Assembly (NCBI GenBank): GCA_950295325.1
Contig: OX485807.1
Span: 41,882,440-41,942,439 of the forward strand
DNA: 60,000 bases
Source: Polytrichum commune
Lineage: Eukaryota; Streptophyta; Polytrichopsida; Polytrichales; Polytrichaceae
Reading direction: 5' to 3'
The notes beneath the pieces were generated by a model. That model was not told the origin of the DNA. It did no database searches and saw only the letters and a list, made by a program, of their open reading frames with translations. Shown piece by piece: positions 31,809 to 44,122 of this stretch. Position 1 is the stretch's first letter. Every line of letters begins with the position of its first letter. The position numbers and the translations under genes are program-made.

Positions 31809-33095
31809 TGGTGGCATGGTACTTTGCGATGGCTTTTCTGCAGCTAATAGTTGGTTGTTTGGTGGTGATTTTGTGTTCTTCATCTTTTGTTGGTTTCCCT
31901 ATGTTAGCAAGTCCTTCAATCCAACAATGGCTGGTGGTGGGGTCGATGGGGTTAGTGGGGATGGGGGGAATGTTGAGGTTTTGTGGGAAAAAGTAGAGTT
32001 GTTTGCATGTCGTGGTGAGATGTCCATGTTGAGCTAGGTTGTGTGGAGATATCTTTGACCGCCTTTCTAATGCTATGATATACCTTTAGTTGTTGTATCC
32101 ATGCTTTCTTTTGCTGGCATGGGAAGAACCCTCCTTGTTGATGGGCTTGGTGTGATAGGGTGGGGGGTGCACGTGAGTTGATACATGTGGATTCAATGCA
32201 TGTGCTCAATGTGTTTATGATGTCTTGGGATCTATCTTGAGCGTTATCCCATTCATTGGCAGGTAGGTGGGGGTTGCATAGCAGTTGGGTGAGAGATTGT
32301 ATCTTGAGGCCGGTGGCTTCTTGGAACACAATGAGTAAATTTTGTACGTTGTGTGGTGGGATGGGGTATGTGATTTTTTGGGAGCATGTTGGTGTTGTTG
32401 TGGTCATTTTAATTAAGCAATTAGAATCAAGTTCTAAGCAAATTGGGTAATGGTATGAGTTTTGATCTTGATCAATGAGGGTTTTACAAGTGAGGTGGGT
32501 GGTTGATGAGAGGTTGGTGAAGAATATATCAATGAAATTGGTAGATGTGTAGTTTTTGACCACCTTGTCTAGAGAATGTTGCAATGTTATGGATCGGGCG
32601 GAGTGTTAGGGTTTGCATGTGTTGTGCCCCCACTTTTGTTTTCTCTATTAGGTGGTGGAGGTATTGCATCTTGTATGTGCCCATGTAGGGTGATATCTTT
32701 GTTAAAGTCACCCGCTAGGATTATGTTGTGTGTCGGATGCTATTTCATGAGGATTTTGCTTTGGTCCTCAATTTATGGGATAAGTTGTATGGCTTGGGGG
32801 TATGATGACATGTAGAGGTTTTGTATGAGGAGTGGTAGTAGCGGTTTGTTGTTTATTTTGAAGGCTTGTAGACATGGAGATATGTTAATTGGGGTGGGAA
32901 TTTTGGTGACATAACTGGGAGAGTATATGTCTTTGTAAATCATGGCAAGTACTCCCAATCTAGGAGGCTCAATCATAGTATTATGTCTAATCCTGCGCAT
33001 GATAGTGTTGTTTGTGTTGTTATATATAATCTCGTATTCTTGAAACTTTGTGTCAATTAGAACAATGCAAATAACGTTTGACATTCCACATGTCT
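31809..33095 (-). pseudogene. LINE endonuclease (EEP), broken
   Basis: Minus-strand fragments in order: VICIVLIDTKF, RLGVLAMIYKDIYSPSYVT, IPTPINISP, LAGDFNKDI (the GDFN motif of EEP nucleases), then SYHYPICLELDS (the SDH.P motif) near 32,470. A linker toward RT follows. The endonuclease nicks target DNA for reverse transcription in functional LINEs. Here frameshifts near 32,720 and 32,580 and a Y for D at SDH indicate loss of function. The N-terminal ~50 residues are missing or unrecognisable upstream of 33,090. Confidence 0.8.
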
Positions 33096-34235
33096 TAAGT
33101 TAAGTACTTAGGTTACCATTAAGGTGAAACTATATCTGTGGTAGAGTGTTGTCTGATTCAACACAAGGTAGATTCCATGTGGGATTCGACAGTGTCAACA
33201 TGCTATTGACCAATGTGACTGCAAAACTCAGCAAAAAAGAATGATAAGAAAAATCCATTTTCTTCTGTTTTCATCTGTGTCATATCAGACAGAACCCTAT
33301 GGTACCCGTAGTATTTATTGGTCGACTGTGAAGGAGAAAGACAATGCCTGCAAGCTGTGTCACTACTCTTCTCTCCCTCTGGGATGATTCATTCCTCCTT
33401 TTCGGTCTGTTGGAGCAGGGTCGGATTGATTCAGTGAAGTCTTCTTCATCTTCTTCTTCTTCTTCTTCTTCTCTAACAAACCTATTTCTGCAAGCTCTGA
33501 TCAAATTCTTGAAGCTGTTTCTTTGTTTCCCAAGAGGGAAGTGAGAACCACTGAATTTTCGAGATGCAACAAGAAAGAGAGTGAAGTTATGCAACTAAGC
33601 AGCATCCGGGGAGATTTGTGGGCATGATCGGTCGAGATCCTAGTATTTCCAAGTCCAGCCGGTTTCATGTTGACATCTTTCAAGTTTTTCTTTACTGATT
33701 CGATCTAGAAATGTGTCTGAAACGAACGGTAAATGTTTCCGAAAGTCCTGAACTTGAACTGGTTATTTTCTCAACCTCAACTGGTTCATGTTGGAAACTA
33801 GCAGTCGGTCCCCCCCCCCCCCCCCCCCGTTCATTGCAACGAAGGTGTTCAAGAACCAACCTACAGTGAAATGCGATATAAGAATGCAAAGCTCAGAGTT
33901 TCAGAGCTTAGTATGAAGGAAGCTCGATCCTTTGTAAAAAAAAAAGCAGGAAATCAAGTCAATTGACACGAGTTTCTTGAAGAACACGTCCTTGACTGGG
34001 AACAGGATTTGTTTCATATATCTTCATGGACCCAATGATTACGGGCCCAAAAGTGTGGCCCAACAGAAACGGTTGCTCTCCCATTGAGTAAAGAATGGGT
34101 CTACGTAGGCTTAAACTTGGCACAGATTGCAGATATTATATTGGCTAAAGGGGATCGTATGTTGGACTGAGTCTTTGTAAATCAGGCAGTTCAACAAAGA
34201 GTGCATATAATATGGGCATGGTAGATAGCTAACCA
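33096..34235. other. spacer with a gene-like fragment and C19 tract
   Basis: About 33,344-33,543 (+) is an open frame (MPASCVTTLLSLWDDSFLLF..., Ser-rich from a (TTC)n run at 33,441-33,472) whose base composition is more gene-like than its surroundings. I do not recognise it. A run of 19 C lies at 33,810-33,828. No splice structure can be supported. Confidence 0.3.
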
Positions 34236-34560
34236 CTACTGGTGGAAAAGATGGACTCCGGTTTCAAAAACCTTTGTGTAGAAACGACTTAGGGCCAGTA
34301 GTTTAGACTACGATGAAGAAGTGCACCGGTCGAGGAATTTAAGGGGTTGGAGCAATATGATTGGCTACGAAATGGGTTCTTCACTGGTCGGGGTTTACAC
34401 TATGGTCAAGATTTCTCCGGTGGAGAACTTCAAGGATGGATTAAACCAAAAAAATGACATGGTTGCCAACATGGCAACATTTTTTTGCTAGGGGAGTCCT
34501 CAGGAGGTCAGGTTTCTTGGGCAACCTCAAACCCTTGCGCAAGAGACCTAGCCTACGGAG
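34236..34560 (+). mobile_element. possible CACTA-type left end
   Basis: The stretch begins CACTACTGGTGGAAAAGATG, like the CACTACTGGAAAA-type termini of plant CACTA transposons. Subterminal repeats with CACCGGTCG and CACTGGTCG follow at 34,320-34,400. No matching right end or transposase was found, so this is at most a fragment. Confidence 0.4.
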
Positions 34561-35736
34561 ACCTCCAACTTGAGGCATTTTTTTTAACATTTTTTATTTT
34601 TTATTTTTCCCCCATCTTTGTTTGCCATACCAATTGTTGCCTCAAGTAACCTTGTCTTGGGCTGAAATTCTTGACCAACCAATGCACTTTTCACCATAGT
34701 CTAAGCAAGCCCTTAGATTGATTGCCCTATTGCATCTTCCTACACAATCCGTAAGGTCGTGCTAGAATATTCATTATCCATAAAACTATAATTTGGCATC
34801 TCAAAACATGAATTTTTATGAAAGCTAAACTTTAGCCAAGACGCCACACACACACACACACCAAAATTTTATAAATAAATTAAAAATAAACTGAAATCGT
34901 TACTTGCCCCAACTTGAACTTTTGAGCTCTAAGATCGTTACATCGTTATCATTGTTTAGAATTTTGTTTTGATGCAAATATTCTTCTTTCCATGGACTCC
35001 TCTAGTATGAAGTTGGCTTCCACATACAAGTGGTTGATTGAAAACAAGGTTGGTGATGGTAGACTCAAATACCCTTGACATCAAAGGTAGTATGAAAGTT
35101 CCAAGTTCATTGGATTGCACCCTAAGAAAATTACAAGATAACAAACCATAATTTCCTCATAATAATATTGGACTAGATATTGGGTGTCTATGGTGCATTG
35201 TGGATACCCAAAGGAGTCCATTACAAGATCCACATTCATGAAATTATCATGTAATACTACATCACAAGCTTCTCGTAACAACATTATTGTGTGAAGACAA
35301 ATTCAAAGGTCGAAACTCCTTACAATGAAGCTCTTCTTTTAATCTCTTGAACTCACACCTCTATTGTCTTTCATGGTTCCCAAGTGTTTTTCAAAAGCTT
35401 TACATTAAGCCATCATCTATAGATTCTATATAGTAGCATCATGCTTGAAAGTTTATGATTCATAGTACACAATTTTTAATTTCCTTCCCATTTTATTGGA
35501 ACAATGTGATTCCACCTCGATATAACCAATTTTGTCAAAGGAATTTTGAGGATAGCAAAAACATGCCTATAGGATTCCAAGGACCAAGAGGTCATTTGTG
35601 TAATGCTATTTAATCTTATTATGTACATCATGTCTATTAAGTATTTTATGAGATCCTTGATCATCTATGTATGATTTTATACTTAGCATGTTCATTTACA
35701 TAATTTCCTTTGTAGAAGGTATGATTTTTTTCATGC
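34561..35736. other. AT-rich spacer, nothing recognised
   Basis: Contains a short (CA)n run at about 34,845-34,860. Frames at 34,956-35,664 on the minus strand match nothing known. Confidence 0.4.
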
Positions 35737-36097
35737 TACACCAAATAGTCCTAATACTGTGAGCCACAATAATGATTTAGAGCCAATGCTAATTTTCATA
35801 ATGAGAATTAATGTGGGCTACATTAATTTTCAACCCATGTTATTTTCTAGTAGAAATTAGTGTGGGCCATAATAAGTGTTTTCTTGGAAAATTAATGTAG
35901 GTGATTATTTGATTTTGGGTTACTTTTGTCCAATAACAAATATCCAATGTGTCGGTCATAAGTCTCCATTAAGACTTGGAGGAAGACCCGGGGTCTTGGA
36001 CACACATTAATTCCTTTTTTACTAGAAAATTAGTGTGGACCGCACTAATTATTTCCACATTAATTTTTCATCCATTCTATAGGACTATCTAGTGTAC
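35737..36097. mobile_element. TIR element, ~361 bp
   Basis: Inverted ends TACACCAAATAGTCCTA and, from the right, TACACTAGATAGTCCTA, differing at two places. The interior has repeated ATTAATGTGGGC and AATTAGTGTGG phrases in both orientations, so most of the element can pair with itself. There is no coding sequence and no certain target duplication. Confidence 0.6.
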
Positions 36098-38572
36098 CAT
36101 TGAGAATTGTGTGAGTTATTGTCCATCCACGCGAAGGGGTAGTAGTGTGCAGGTGAGGAGGCTCTTGATTCATATTGGCTCCACCGTGAACCGGTTTTCA
36201 TATGTGTCTATTTAGATGAGGGTTGTTTTACACATGTGACCGAGGGCACAAGAGAAAATTATTTTGCGATTTCATGTGATCATGGTTGGCGATCTGAAGC
36301 CATGACCATGAGAGATCCCAAATGAAATCTTCAAGGCCTTTGTCACATGACATAGTTTCGGGGTCTGCACTTGTCATAACACGTATGAGTTTATGTGAGT
36401 GCACAAAAGGGGATTTCATTTGAACTTTGCCATAATGCATATACACGCGCTACATAAATTGTAGCTCGTAGTTATGTACATGATGAAGGACCTTTAGAAA
36501 ATATACAACATTTATACTTGTATGATAACTTCACTATACTTTATGGGACAAGTAATCAATATTAGATGAAACTAGGATGAATCATTTTCTCATTTCCTTA
36601 TCTCATTCATACATGTATGGAAGAGGCAATGTTCGGGTTTTGGAAGGGGTCCTTGAGCTAAGAACAAGGCTACATCTTAGTTAGGGTTGCAAGAGGAATA
36701 GGCATCAATAAAGCATCAATGGTAAACACTAATTAACAAGTGAAATAAAATGGGTAAAGTAGCTTTCTTTTGTTCAAGATACTTCGAGTTTTATTTGTTG
36801 TCAAAACTATAGGACACATGCAAGGAAAGTCAAGACAAGAATGCACCTAAAGCTAGAATTGGCAAGAAATTGCAAGACCGAAAAATCAGCTCTAATAAAA
36901 GTGTAGTTTCTTGGGAGGGTTTATAAGATGTGTACATAATTTGGTAATCATTGAGAGGAGTGCATGGATCCAATTGACTTGACGGACTGTCCATCAAACA
37001 AAAACCAACAACAAGTGGACTTACTATCATACTGATCATTTGATGTAAAATTGAGAAACTATAATTGCAATAGCTTCTATGACACATATTGTGGGTGTTG
37101 AAAATTTAGATGTTTATGAGTTACATCTGGGGGATGAAAAAGTCTTCACAACTCTATTGATGAATCCTAGGGTTTTGCATTATACACATGATAGGGGTTG
37201 ATTGTTATTCCAAAGTATATTTTGTGTACTTATGTTAATGACTATATATGAATGTAATTTCTTTTATGTGTACACATTGTCATTTGTATTTTTATCATTG
37301 AAATTATATGTACATTGCTTGATTTTATTATATAGGGGGTTTTTAGAATGTGTTGCAAACGCACATGGTTCTTGGTTTTTAATGAAAGGTGCACCCCCAT
37401 GGACACAATGTAAAGTGACTTAAATTGGAGTTGTTAGTTGAAATGCAAACATAACAATAACTATAAACACATACCTCTTTTCATGTACTAATATAACATG
37501 TTAATATAATGAAATTGTTAAAACATATGTGTTTGTTAGCATGATCACCTTCATTTTTTGTTGAGACAACCAATTTGGATTCTCTCGCTGCAAAGTCCAA
37601 GTGACCACCAAACATTATCTATTTATGGTTCTGTAAGATTGCGTACCATGCCACACCACTTTCTCATTCAATTTTTTAAAGTGATCACTTCTTCTTTTTG
37701 TATTTCTATTTTTGTAAATGGTCTTGTGTAAAGTGAAGTGAGACCACCACTCAATTTTTAACCAATGAGGGAACCAACAAACCAATGGTCATGGCATGTG
37801 GTCACTATAGTAATGTAAACAAGTTGAAAGTGACTTATTGCGAGTCGCAATTGGATACAATTCACAAGCACCCTATGCAAAGTGGTCCACGTCTTGTACC
37901 GCAAAGGGAGCTTTATTTTATCTTTACTAGTGCCAATATGTAGGTTCCATGTGGGATTCAAGAGCATCTCAACCAATGTACAACTCGACAAGTGTCAAAA
38001 CTTGAAGGGAAAACAAATAGAGAGCCTTCTGTGGTATTTTTTGTGGGATAAGTTTTTACTAGTGGCCTTCAATGCTTGGAAGGGGACCCCAAATTCCATT
38101 GATGACCTACATCTGGAGATGGCTTATGCCCTTTGTGAAGAACTCCGAAGTGCTCAAGCATTCAAGATTTAACATTTGTTTTTGGGCATGTTCCATACAC
38201 ATATGTTTCAAAATTTTAGATTCCAGCACTCATGTTGAGCCGGATATGCTCCTCACATTTGTAATAGTTGTGGCAGAAGGTGGAGGTGCAGTGTAGATAT
38301 AGAAAGAGGAGATATAAGGTGAAGAGAAGATAAATTGCTTGTCTGCACATGGGTAGGGTTTGTTTTGTTTCACTTGAGGTCTCTCCCCACCCCCTACTAC
38401 CTCCTAATAGTGACAAAATTTGCAAAAAGTTTGAACCACTTGTGAAGGACACATGCTCACATTGTAGTAGCTCATAACCAGTTTCAATCATCTAATACCT
38501 ACTGGTAATTCACACTTCATCACTATATTATCCATAAAATTGCCAACTATAAAAAAATACATGCTCTGCTTC
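36098..38572. other. AT-rich spacer, nothing recognised
   Basis: Frames at 37,758-38,296 overlap on both strands and match nothing known. Phrases at 37,725-37,800 (GTAAAGTGAAGTGAGACC, CCAATGAGG) faintly recall MITE interiors but have no pair of ends. Confidence 0.35.
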
Positions 38573-38720
38573 ATAACATTATTGAAATCCATAACATTGT
38601 TTTGTGGGACTAACATACAGTATTATGCATAATATTCCTCACATTCAGTCTAAATGTGAGGGATATTCCGCATAATATTGTCAGTCCCACAAAACATTAT
38701 TATGGATCTTAATAATGTTA
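38573..38720. mobile_element. foldback MITE (TAACATTATT family), copy 1
   Basis: It is about 148 bp with two ~70-bp arms and a 7-bp loop: TAACATTATT.A.ATCCATAA, then TGTTTTGTGGGACT, ATTATGC and CTCACATT on each arm. Arms start and end in TA, consistent with a TA target. A shorter copy lies at 57,697-57,777. The strand could form a nearly complete hairpin. Confidence 0.8.
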
Positions 38721-41269
38721 AGTTTGCGCATATTCACATTTGCTATTTCCTAAGACCCAAGTTGCCGTTGGAAAGTGCAAATTATCATATAAGAGTGTAC
38801 CTCTAAGTCATCCAACATAGAAGTCCCAATATAATATGCAGTCCGGAGGTTTTTGTTGAAGTTTACTCAACACCGTAATTATCTTGAAGACACTAAATTA
38901 GATCACACAAAGTCATTTAAGATGAATATGAAGCAAACTTATAGGGGGTCAAGAATTTATGTTGGATGGTTGAGATGTATGTTCACATATGATAATTTTC
39001 TCTATCCACTCCCGTCAAGGTAAATGGGTCCCAAATGGTTACTTTTTACAACTAGCTCACTTTTCCTAGGATATGGAACACACGATTAGTACAAGAACCC
39101 AAATCTAGGATGTAGACACTTTTCCTTGTAATTTTTAGAGCTCATATGATTATCTTATTCATTATCAAAGTGAATATACTAGTGCTCGTTTATATGGTCA
39201 TACACGTCCCCAACTATATTGATTGTTGAGTCTAGAATGATTATCAAATTTTCAGCATGCAATCCAACCAAATTATAAACATGACCTTTTGGTTTTTGTT
39301 CTTAAAGCCACACCAAACCACATACCACTCAAATATAGGTGTCTATGAAGATAAGTATCCGAATTAGGTACGTTGATCTTAGCTCAACCCAAGCAACCCA
39401 AGCATGTTGCCTTGGGCGACTGCCACCATGTACATAACTCATGTATTATATGACCCTAGTTATAATCACTCGTAATGCATTGTAGTTCAATCTTGAGTGA
39501 TATAATTTGTTCTAATGTAGGAAACTATTGTAGCCCCTCTTACATGGGAAACATAAAATGTAACTATATATAGGAAATGAATATTCCTTGAAGCATATAA
39601 TTGCATTCAAAACCTAATTATATGATATTTTTTCTAATACAAGTACCATAGGCCAAACTTCCCAATTTTTTGGGCTTTATTATTTTATTATTATAAATAA
39701 AACATTGCCAATGACTTTTAATTTTAATTTGTGGCAACTACTCATGTGGATCTTTTAAAATTAGATGCTCTACAAGGTTTTTTGAAATATTTTTTGAAAT
39801 TCTTTATATACGTTGTGGAATAATTCTCTTACATAAATGTGCAACCCAAATTTTTCTACATCTCATTTTATTTTAATTTGGTCTTCACCCAACTTTTTGA
39901 TTTGTTTATTTTTGTGTAATTTGGTATAATTTTTACAAAAGCCATCCTCTAGCCGTTTTAATGCCGATGCCCCATGCGTATGATATGGGAGTTGCGTACC
40001 CAGGGATTTGGGCAACCCTCAACCAATCCATGTGTGTAATTCGGCAAGCTACGTAAGAGTCAAAGACCACATAAACAATACTAAGCGGTTCGAGGATGAC
40101 AAGGTGATATCCTCAGTATTATATGAGGCCACGCCGCACTCCACCTAGGTTTGGGGCTAATACCATGCACATGTGTGAATTCTTTGTAGCTAAAAAGAGA
40201 ATTAGCCCTAGGAACCTTGTCTCTACTGTCAAATGGAGATAAACATTTGGACCAATGCAAACTGTCCTTATAGTTACAATTGAAGATAAACTAAAAGATT
40301 GGGAGCTCTTTTGAGCATGGGTAATCATTGCCAGAGTGATAGTCATTGGGTATTCACTTGGACCAATATATAAATCTTTTGAGCTTGGATAAGAACCAAG
40401 GTGGCGCTCTTGAAGTCACGGGTCGATCACTTAGTGCATTTTAAAAACGACGTGCGGCATAATATAGAGAGGATTAAAATCATTTGAAATAAAAATTATA
40501 AAGGAATTCCAAATAATGAAGGGGCCATTAAATGTAGGCAATCCCATTATAAGTAAGTTAGATGGACATAAAACGTGGGCCATTATTTTTTGTAAAATTA
40601 ATATAGGGGCTGAAGATAAGGATCCTAGAAGGATCCTATGTGTTTTCATCATAACACTGTTTGCAATGGTATTACTTTGCTATGGTCTCCTATGTGTTTT
40701 CTTCATAACTCTGTTTTTATGATATTATTGTTTGCACCCTTCTTTGTTTTCATGCTTTCCCTGAACACTCGTCAATTGCGTTAGGAAGTAGATTAGCCTT
40801 TATTACTTAAAAGGCATATAGAGTACAAAAAAATTACAGTGACTTGGATATTATAAGTAATGGAAGGGTGGAAACAAATGGGCCATTTTTGAAATTTAAG
40901 TAATTATAGGGAGGCTTTAATTCAACCCTTGAAGGTAAATAGCCCCAAAACAAAAAAAAACCCCAACCGCACGTGGTGCACAAAAATGCCTTAGAGTGAT
41001 CTACCCGTGCTTGAAGTATTTGAGAGGAATGACATAAATGACATGTGGAACATTGCAAGCACATAATTGGAAGTACCTGACTTGAGAGTCAAAGCTTGTA
41101 CATAATATACCAACATGCATCTTTATCTCCGGCAATCATAGAGCATAATCCTCGATTTCCTAAAACCATGCTTGTAATGCATGTAATGGTTGCCAAGCTT
41201 TAAGTGCTTCTTTTGACTCGGTTAGATCCTAGCATGAAAGTGATTTGAATTCACCAACTTCCACATTCT
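38721..41269. other. AT-rich spacer with short dispersed repeats
   Basis: 39,045-39,100 repeats 10,990-11,045 (CCTAGGATATG.AACACACG, ATTAGTACAAGA). 39,300-39,360 is a short relative of the repeat at 23.0 and 45.4 kb. No coding region is recognised; the minus frame at 40,119-40,346 resembles nothing known. Confidence 0.4.
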
Positions 41270-41985
41270 TTTGCTTTGGTATCTCTTATCATCATTCACC
41301 TAACATTGTCCTCATACCCATTTGAAGGTCCCCCGTCCTAGTTATGTATTGTATACTCAAATGTAGTTCTTTGAATAATCGTGGAGGTTGAAGTTCAATA
41401 TGTAGCAACTTCATCTTCCTCCGACTTTTATGATAAATCGATTGTGAACAAGGTTGAAGGTGTGTAGGGATTTGAGAGAGAGTAAATCCAAGTAAGGACG
41501 ACAAATACCGAGGATTAGTAAGGTAACAAATATTACCCGTCTTTGAATCCTACTCAAGGGACTGGATCAATACTTAGTACATTTTTAATTGTAGCCAAAT
41601 GTTTCTAAAAGTTTTTGATGAAAAAAAATAACGATGTTGCTAGTTCCAACTGTACGGATGTACTTTTAACTCACCTTGTATAACCTTACTTTGTATGTCC
41701 AACTCCAAATAAAACATTTGAATTAGATTACACTATAAAACATCTTTGATTCAACTTGGAACCCAAATGCTTTCAAATGGTTGTTTACCCTTTCATGTGA
41801 GTTCATATAGGATAATATCATAAAACATGTAATTCAAATTGAACATGTAGTTATCAATTTTTATTGCCCCCCCCCCCCCAATGGTACATGTCAATATTCT
41901 AATAAACAACATATGAACGGTCTTAGTATTCCACTACTTAAATCATATGTCATCGTCAATGGTTGGGTGGAGCATCGCGGAGCCT
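41270..41985 (+). repeat. dispersed direct repeat, copy 2 of 2
   Basis: Homologous in the same orientation to 3,010-3,910, with the same order of landmarks including CATTTGAAGG.CC, GTAGCAACTTCATCTTCC, GCTAGTTCCAACTGTA, ACTTGGAACCCAAATGC, a run of 13 C (41,867-41,879) where copy 1 has CACCCCACCCCC, and GTTGGGTGGAGCA. It is shorter because of internal deletions. Confidence 0.7.
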
Positions 41986-42976
41986 TCAATATGTAATTAT
42001 ACCATACCGGTAATTGTTTTCAGTCAATGGCTTCTAAAAGCTTGTCCTCTATGAAGTAAGTTAGGCTAAGCGACATAAACCTAAAAGATAGCTTGATTTC
42101 AAGTAACTCTACAATAGAGTTATGCATAAAGTCTTGGGATCAAACTCACTTTGAGTTGGCTAAAAACATGAGTTTATCCAGAAAGTCGCCCAAGTTTTCT
42201 TAAGGCGTTAATTAACATGTTCAAAGATTAAGTGGTATTAAAAATGGGATTTATGAGCTTGTCATACTAGAATGGTGGGCCAAGCTAGCATTGCATAGGT
42301 TGATATGGGATTCAAGATGACGGGTCCCATGGGCAAAGCCTATAATGAAATCCTAAAACTTTTCAGAGATGTTGGGATGGCAAGAGGAGGTCCAAGGAGT
42401 TTCACCCAACTTTCAAAATAGGTTCCAAAAAACGACAAGATAACGAGCTCTTAATAGGAAATTCTACCAAAGAAGGATTAAACTCACAGTTACGTCCCTC
42501 TTTGAGAGCCATTTATGCAAAACTCTAGTTCCCAAGGGTCTAGATGTTTGGACTCTAGTTGCTAGTATTTTCATGGTCAATAAGTAGTGTGTCTCACATG
42601 CATGGGCTAGGGGGGAGGGGGCACCGTGGAATTCTATTAGGAGCATAAAAATGGGATTGGTTGTGGGGGTGGCGTACACCATCTATGGTACTTAGTGTCA
42701 CTTACTATTTGGAATTACGCGATGCAATAACTTCTTACTCGTGAGTTCAATTTTTACTAACAAAAGTTGAACATGTTGTTTGGACATCATAGAACATAGA
42801 TGACTTTGCTTGGTAAAATATAGCATTCTTAATAAACGATTGTAGCATTGCATAACTCCGAATAGGAAGTGACACTAAATACCATAAATGGTGCAGTGGT
42901 TTACAGGCCAACGCCATGGTGACATGCAATGTTGGGAAACTATAGTAGTAGTAACATCATGCACGACAAGGGCCTT
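41986..42976. other. spacer, nothing recognised
   Basis: No gene, RNA or paired repeat is recognised. Minus frames at 42,464-42,929 match no family I know. Confidence 0.35.
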
Positions 42977-43817
42977 GGGCTAGATCACATCTTCATTCAG
43001 TTGGGCCTTGCCCCTCCCATGCCTCCTCCACTGCCGGTCTTCTTGCCTGCACCTGCGTGGGAACTCTTCCTCGTTGGGAACCATTGTGACAATACCCGGT
43101 CAAAAATACAAATATTCATGTTAACACCACTTTCATTATTCCCAAGTTAGGTGCTGGAGTTCCTTCACACGCCAAAGGAGCTTAATGACTTAAGTGACCC
43201 GGTATTGTCACATTGGTTTCCCAACGAGGAAGAGTTCCCACGTAGGTGCAGGCAGGAAGACCGGGCAGGGAGGGAGGCATGGGAGGGGCGGGGCTAGTGG
43301 TGCATTTTTTAAATTTTATTTTAAAATACTCGGCAATTTTTGAGGCATTTTTTAATGTTTTTTATTATTATAAATTCACAACTATAGTCAGTCCAAGCCA
43401 GTAGGGCAAATACAAACACACTCAACTTCGCCATTTGTTTCATATTACCATATAGCATTAGTACATTCAAACTCAATGGCAGTGTCTGAGCCTTGAGTGT
43501 TGCCACACGAATTGACAATATATTGGAATACATAACGCACCACATGGCACACCAGACAAGTCGTGAATGGTGGTTTGCATTCGCAGTGTCTTCATTCTTG
43601 GATCAATACTTGGGCGGAGAAGAGCTCGAAGAACTAATCTTAGAACAAGGAAATGATTTTGATAATAATTTGCCATAAAAGACCTCACAAATTGATGTCT
43701 TCGATGATTTTCAATAAATAAAAAACATTTTAAATAATTATAATACCACCTCCGACCTCTAGAATAAAAAATGCAACACTAGGCAGGGCCCAGCGGAATG
43801 AAGATGTGATCTAGCCC
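42977..43817. mobile_element. TIR transposon, 841 bp, with nested foldback
   Basis: Inverted ends GGGCTAGATCACATCTTC.. at 42,977-42,998 and 43,796-43,817 agree at 22 of 22 bases. Homology of the two ends continues inward past TGGGCC and resumes with CTAGTG.TGCATTTTTTA at 43,291 and its complement near 43,773. The left end is split by the element at 43,010-43,289. The interior has a 62-codon plus frame (43,493-43,678; WWFAFAVSSFLDQYLGGEEL) that I do not recognise; it may be a captured fragment or a transposase scrap. No target duplication is certain. Confidence 0.7.
43010..43289. mobile_element. foldback element inside the TIR transposon
   Basis: Two ~93-bp arms (43,010-43,102 and 43,194-43,289) are near-perfect inverted copies: GCCCCTCCCATGCC, GCCTGCACCTGCGTGGGAAC, TCTTCCTCGTTGGGAA and TGTGACAATACCCGGTCA. 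A 91-bp spacer separates them. The arms are markedly more GC-rich than the surroundings. Confidence 0.8.
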
Positions 43818-44120
43818 GGAGCATAACAAAGAAGGTAAAGTATATAACTTAGGGTTTTCTCTTCAACTGAGGTTTTCATTTTCAATGCCACTGGCTCACA
43901 GGGTGTATCTGGGTAGGTTTTAGCTTCATCATCTTCTTCTTTCTTTATGGTTTTTGGAATGCTGACGTGGATTTTTGGAATGCTGACATGGATTTTTTGG
44001 AATGCCTACTGTGCTTGTCTGGGTTGTGGTGCCAAGCGGTTGTTAATTGAACACAACTCTGAATATAATATGATTTTATATGATGTAGTAGGATTCAAAG
44101 TCGTTGTAAGTGGCCGTACA
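43818..44120. other. spacer with short direct repeat
   Basis: GGAATGCTGACGTGGATTTTT and GGAATGCTGACATGGATTTTT lie in tandem at about 43,955-43,997. Nothing else is recognised. Confidence 0.4.
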
Positions 44121-44122
44121 TA

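Larger units (their letters stand above)
24986..33095 (-). mobile_element. decayed LINE, interrupted by two solo LTRs
   Basis: In minus-strand order the ORF2 domains are endonuclease (33,090-31,950), reverse transcriptase (about 30,170-29,200), a post-RT region (29,020-27,800) and RNase H (about 25,400-25,000). All carry frameshifts and stops. The domain order EEP-RT-RNase H defines a LINE whose ORF2 carries a C-terminal RNase H. ORF1 and the 5' end are not recognised and the poly(A) tail is not visible, so the copy may be truncated at both ends. Two solo LTRs (25,955-27,683 and 30,376-31,808) inserted later. Confidence 0.85.

Noticed and set aside
40060-40110. tRNA-like B box (GGTTCGAGGAT near 40,088)
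   Set aside because: No matching A box, acceptor stem or cloverleaf could be formed around it.
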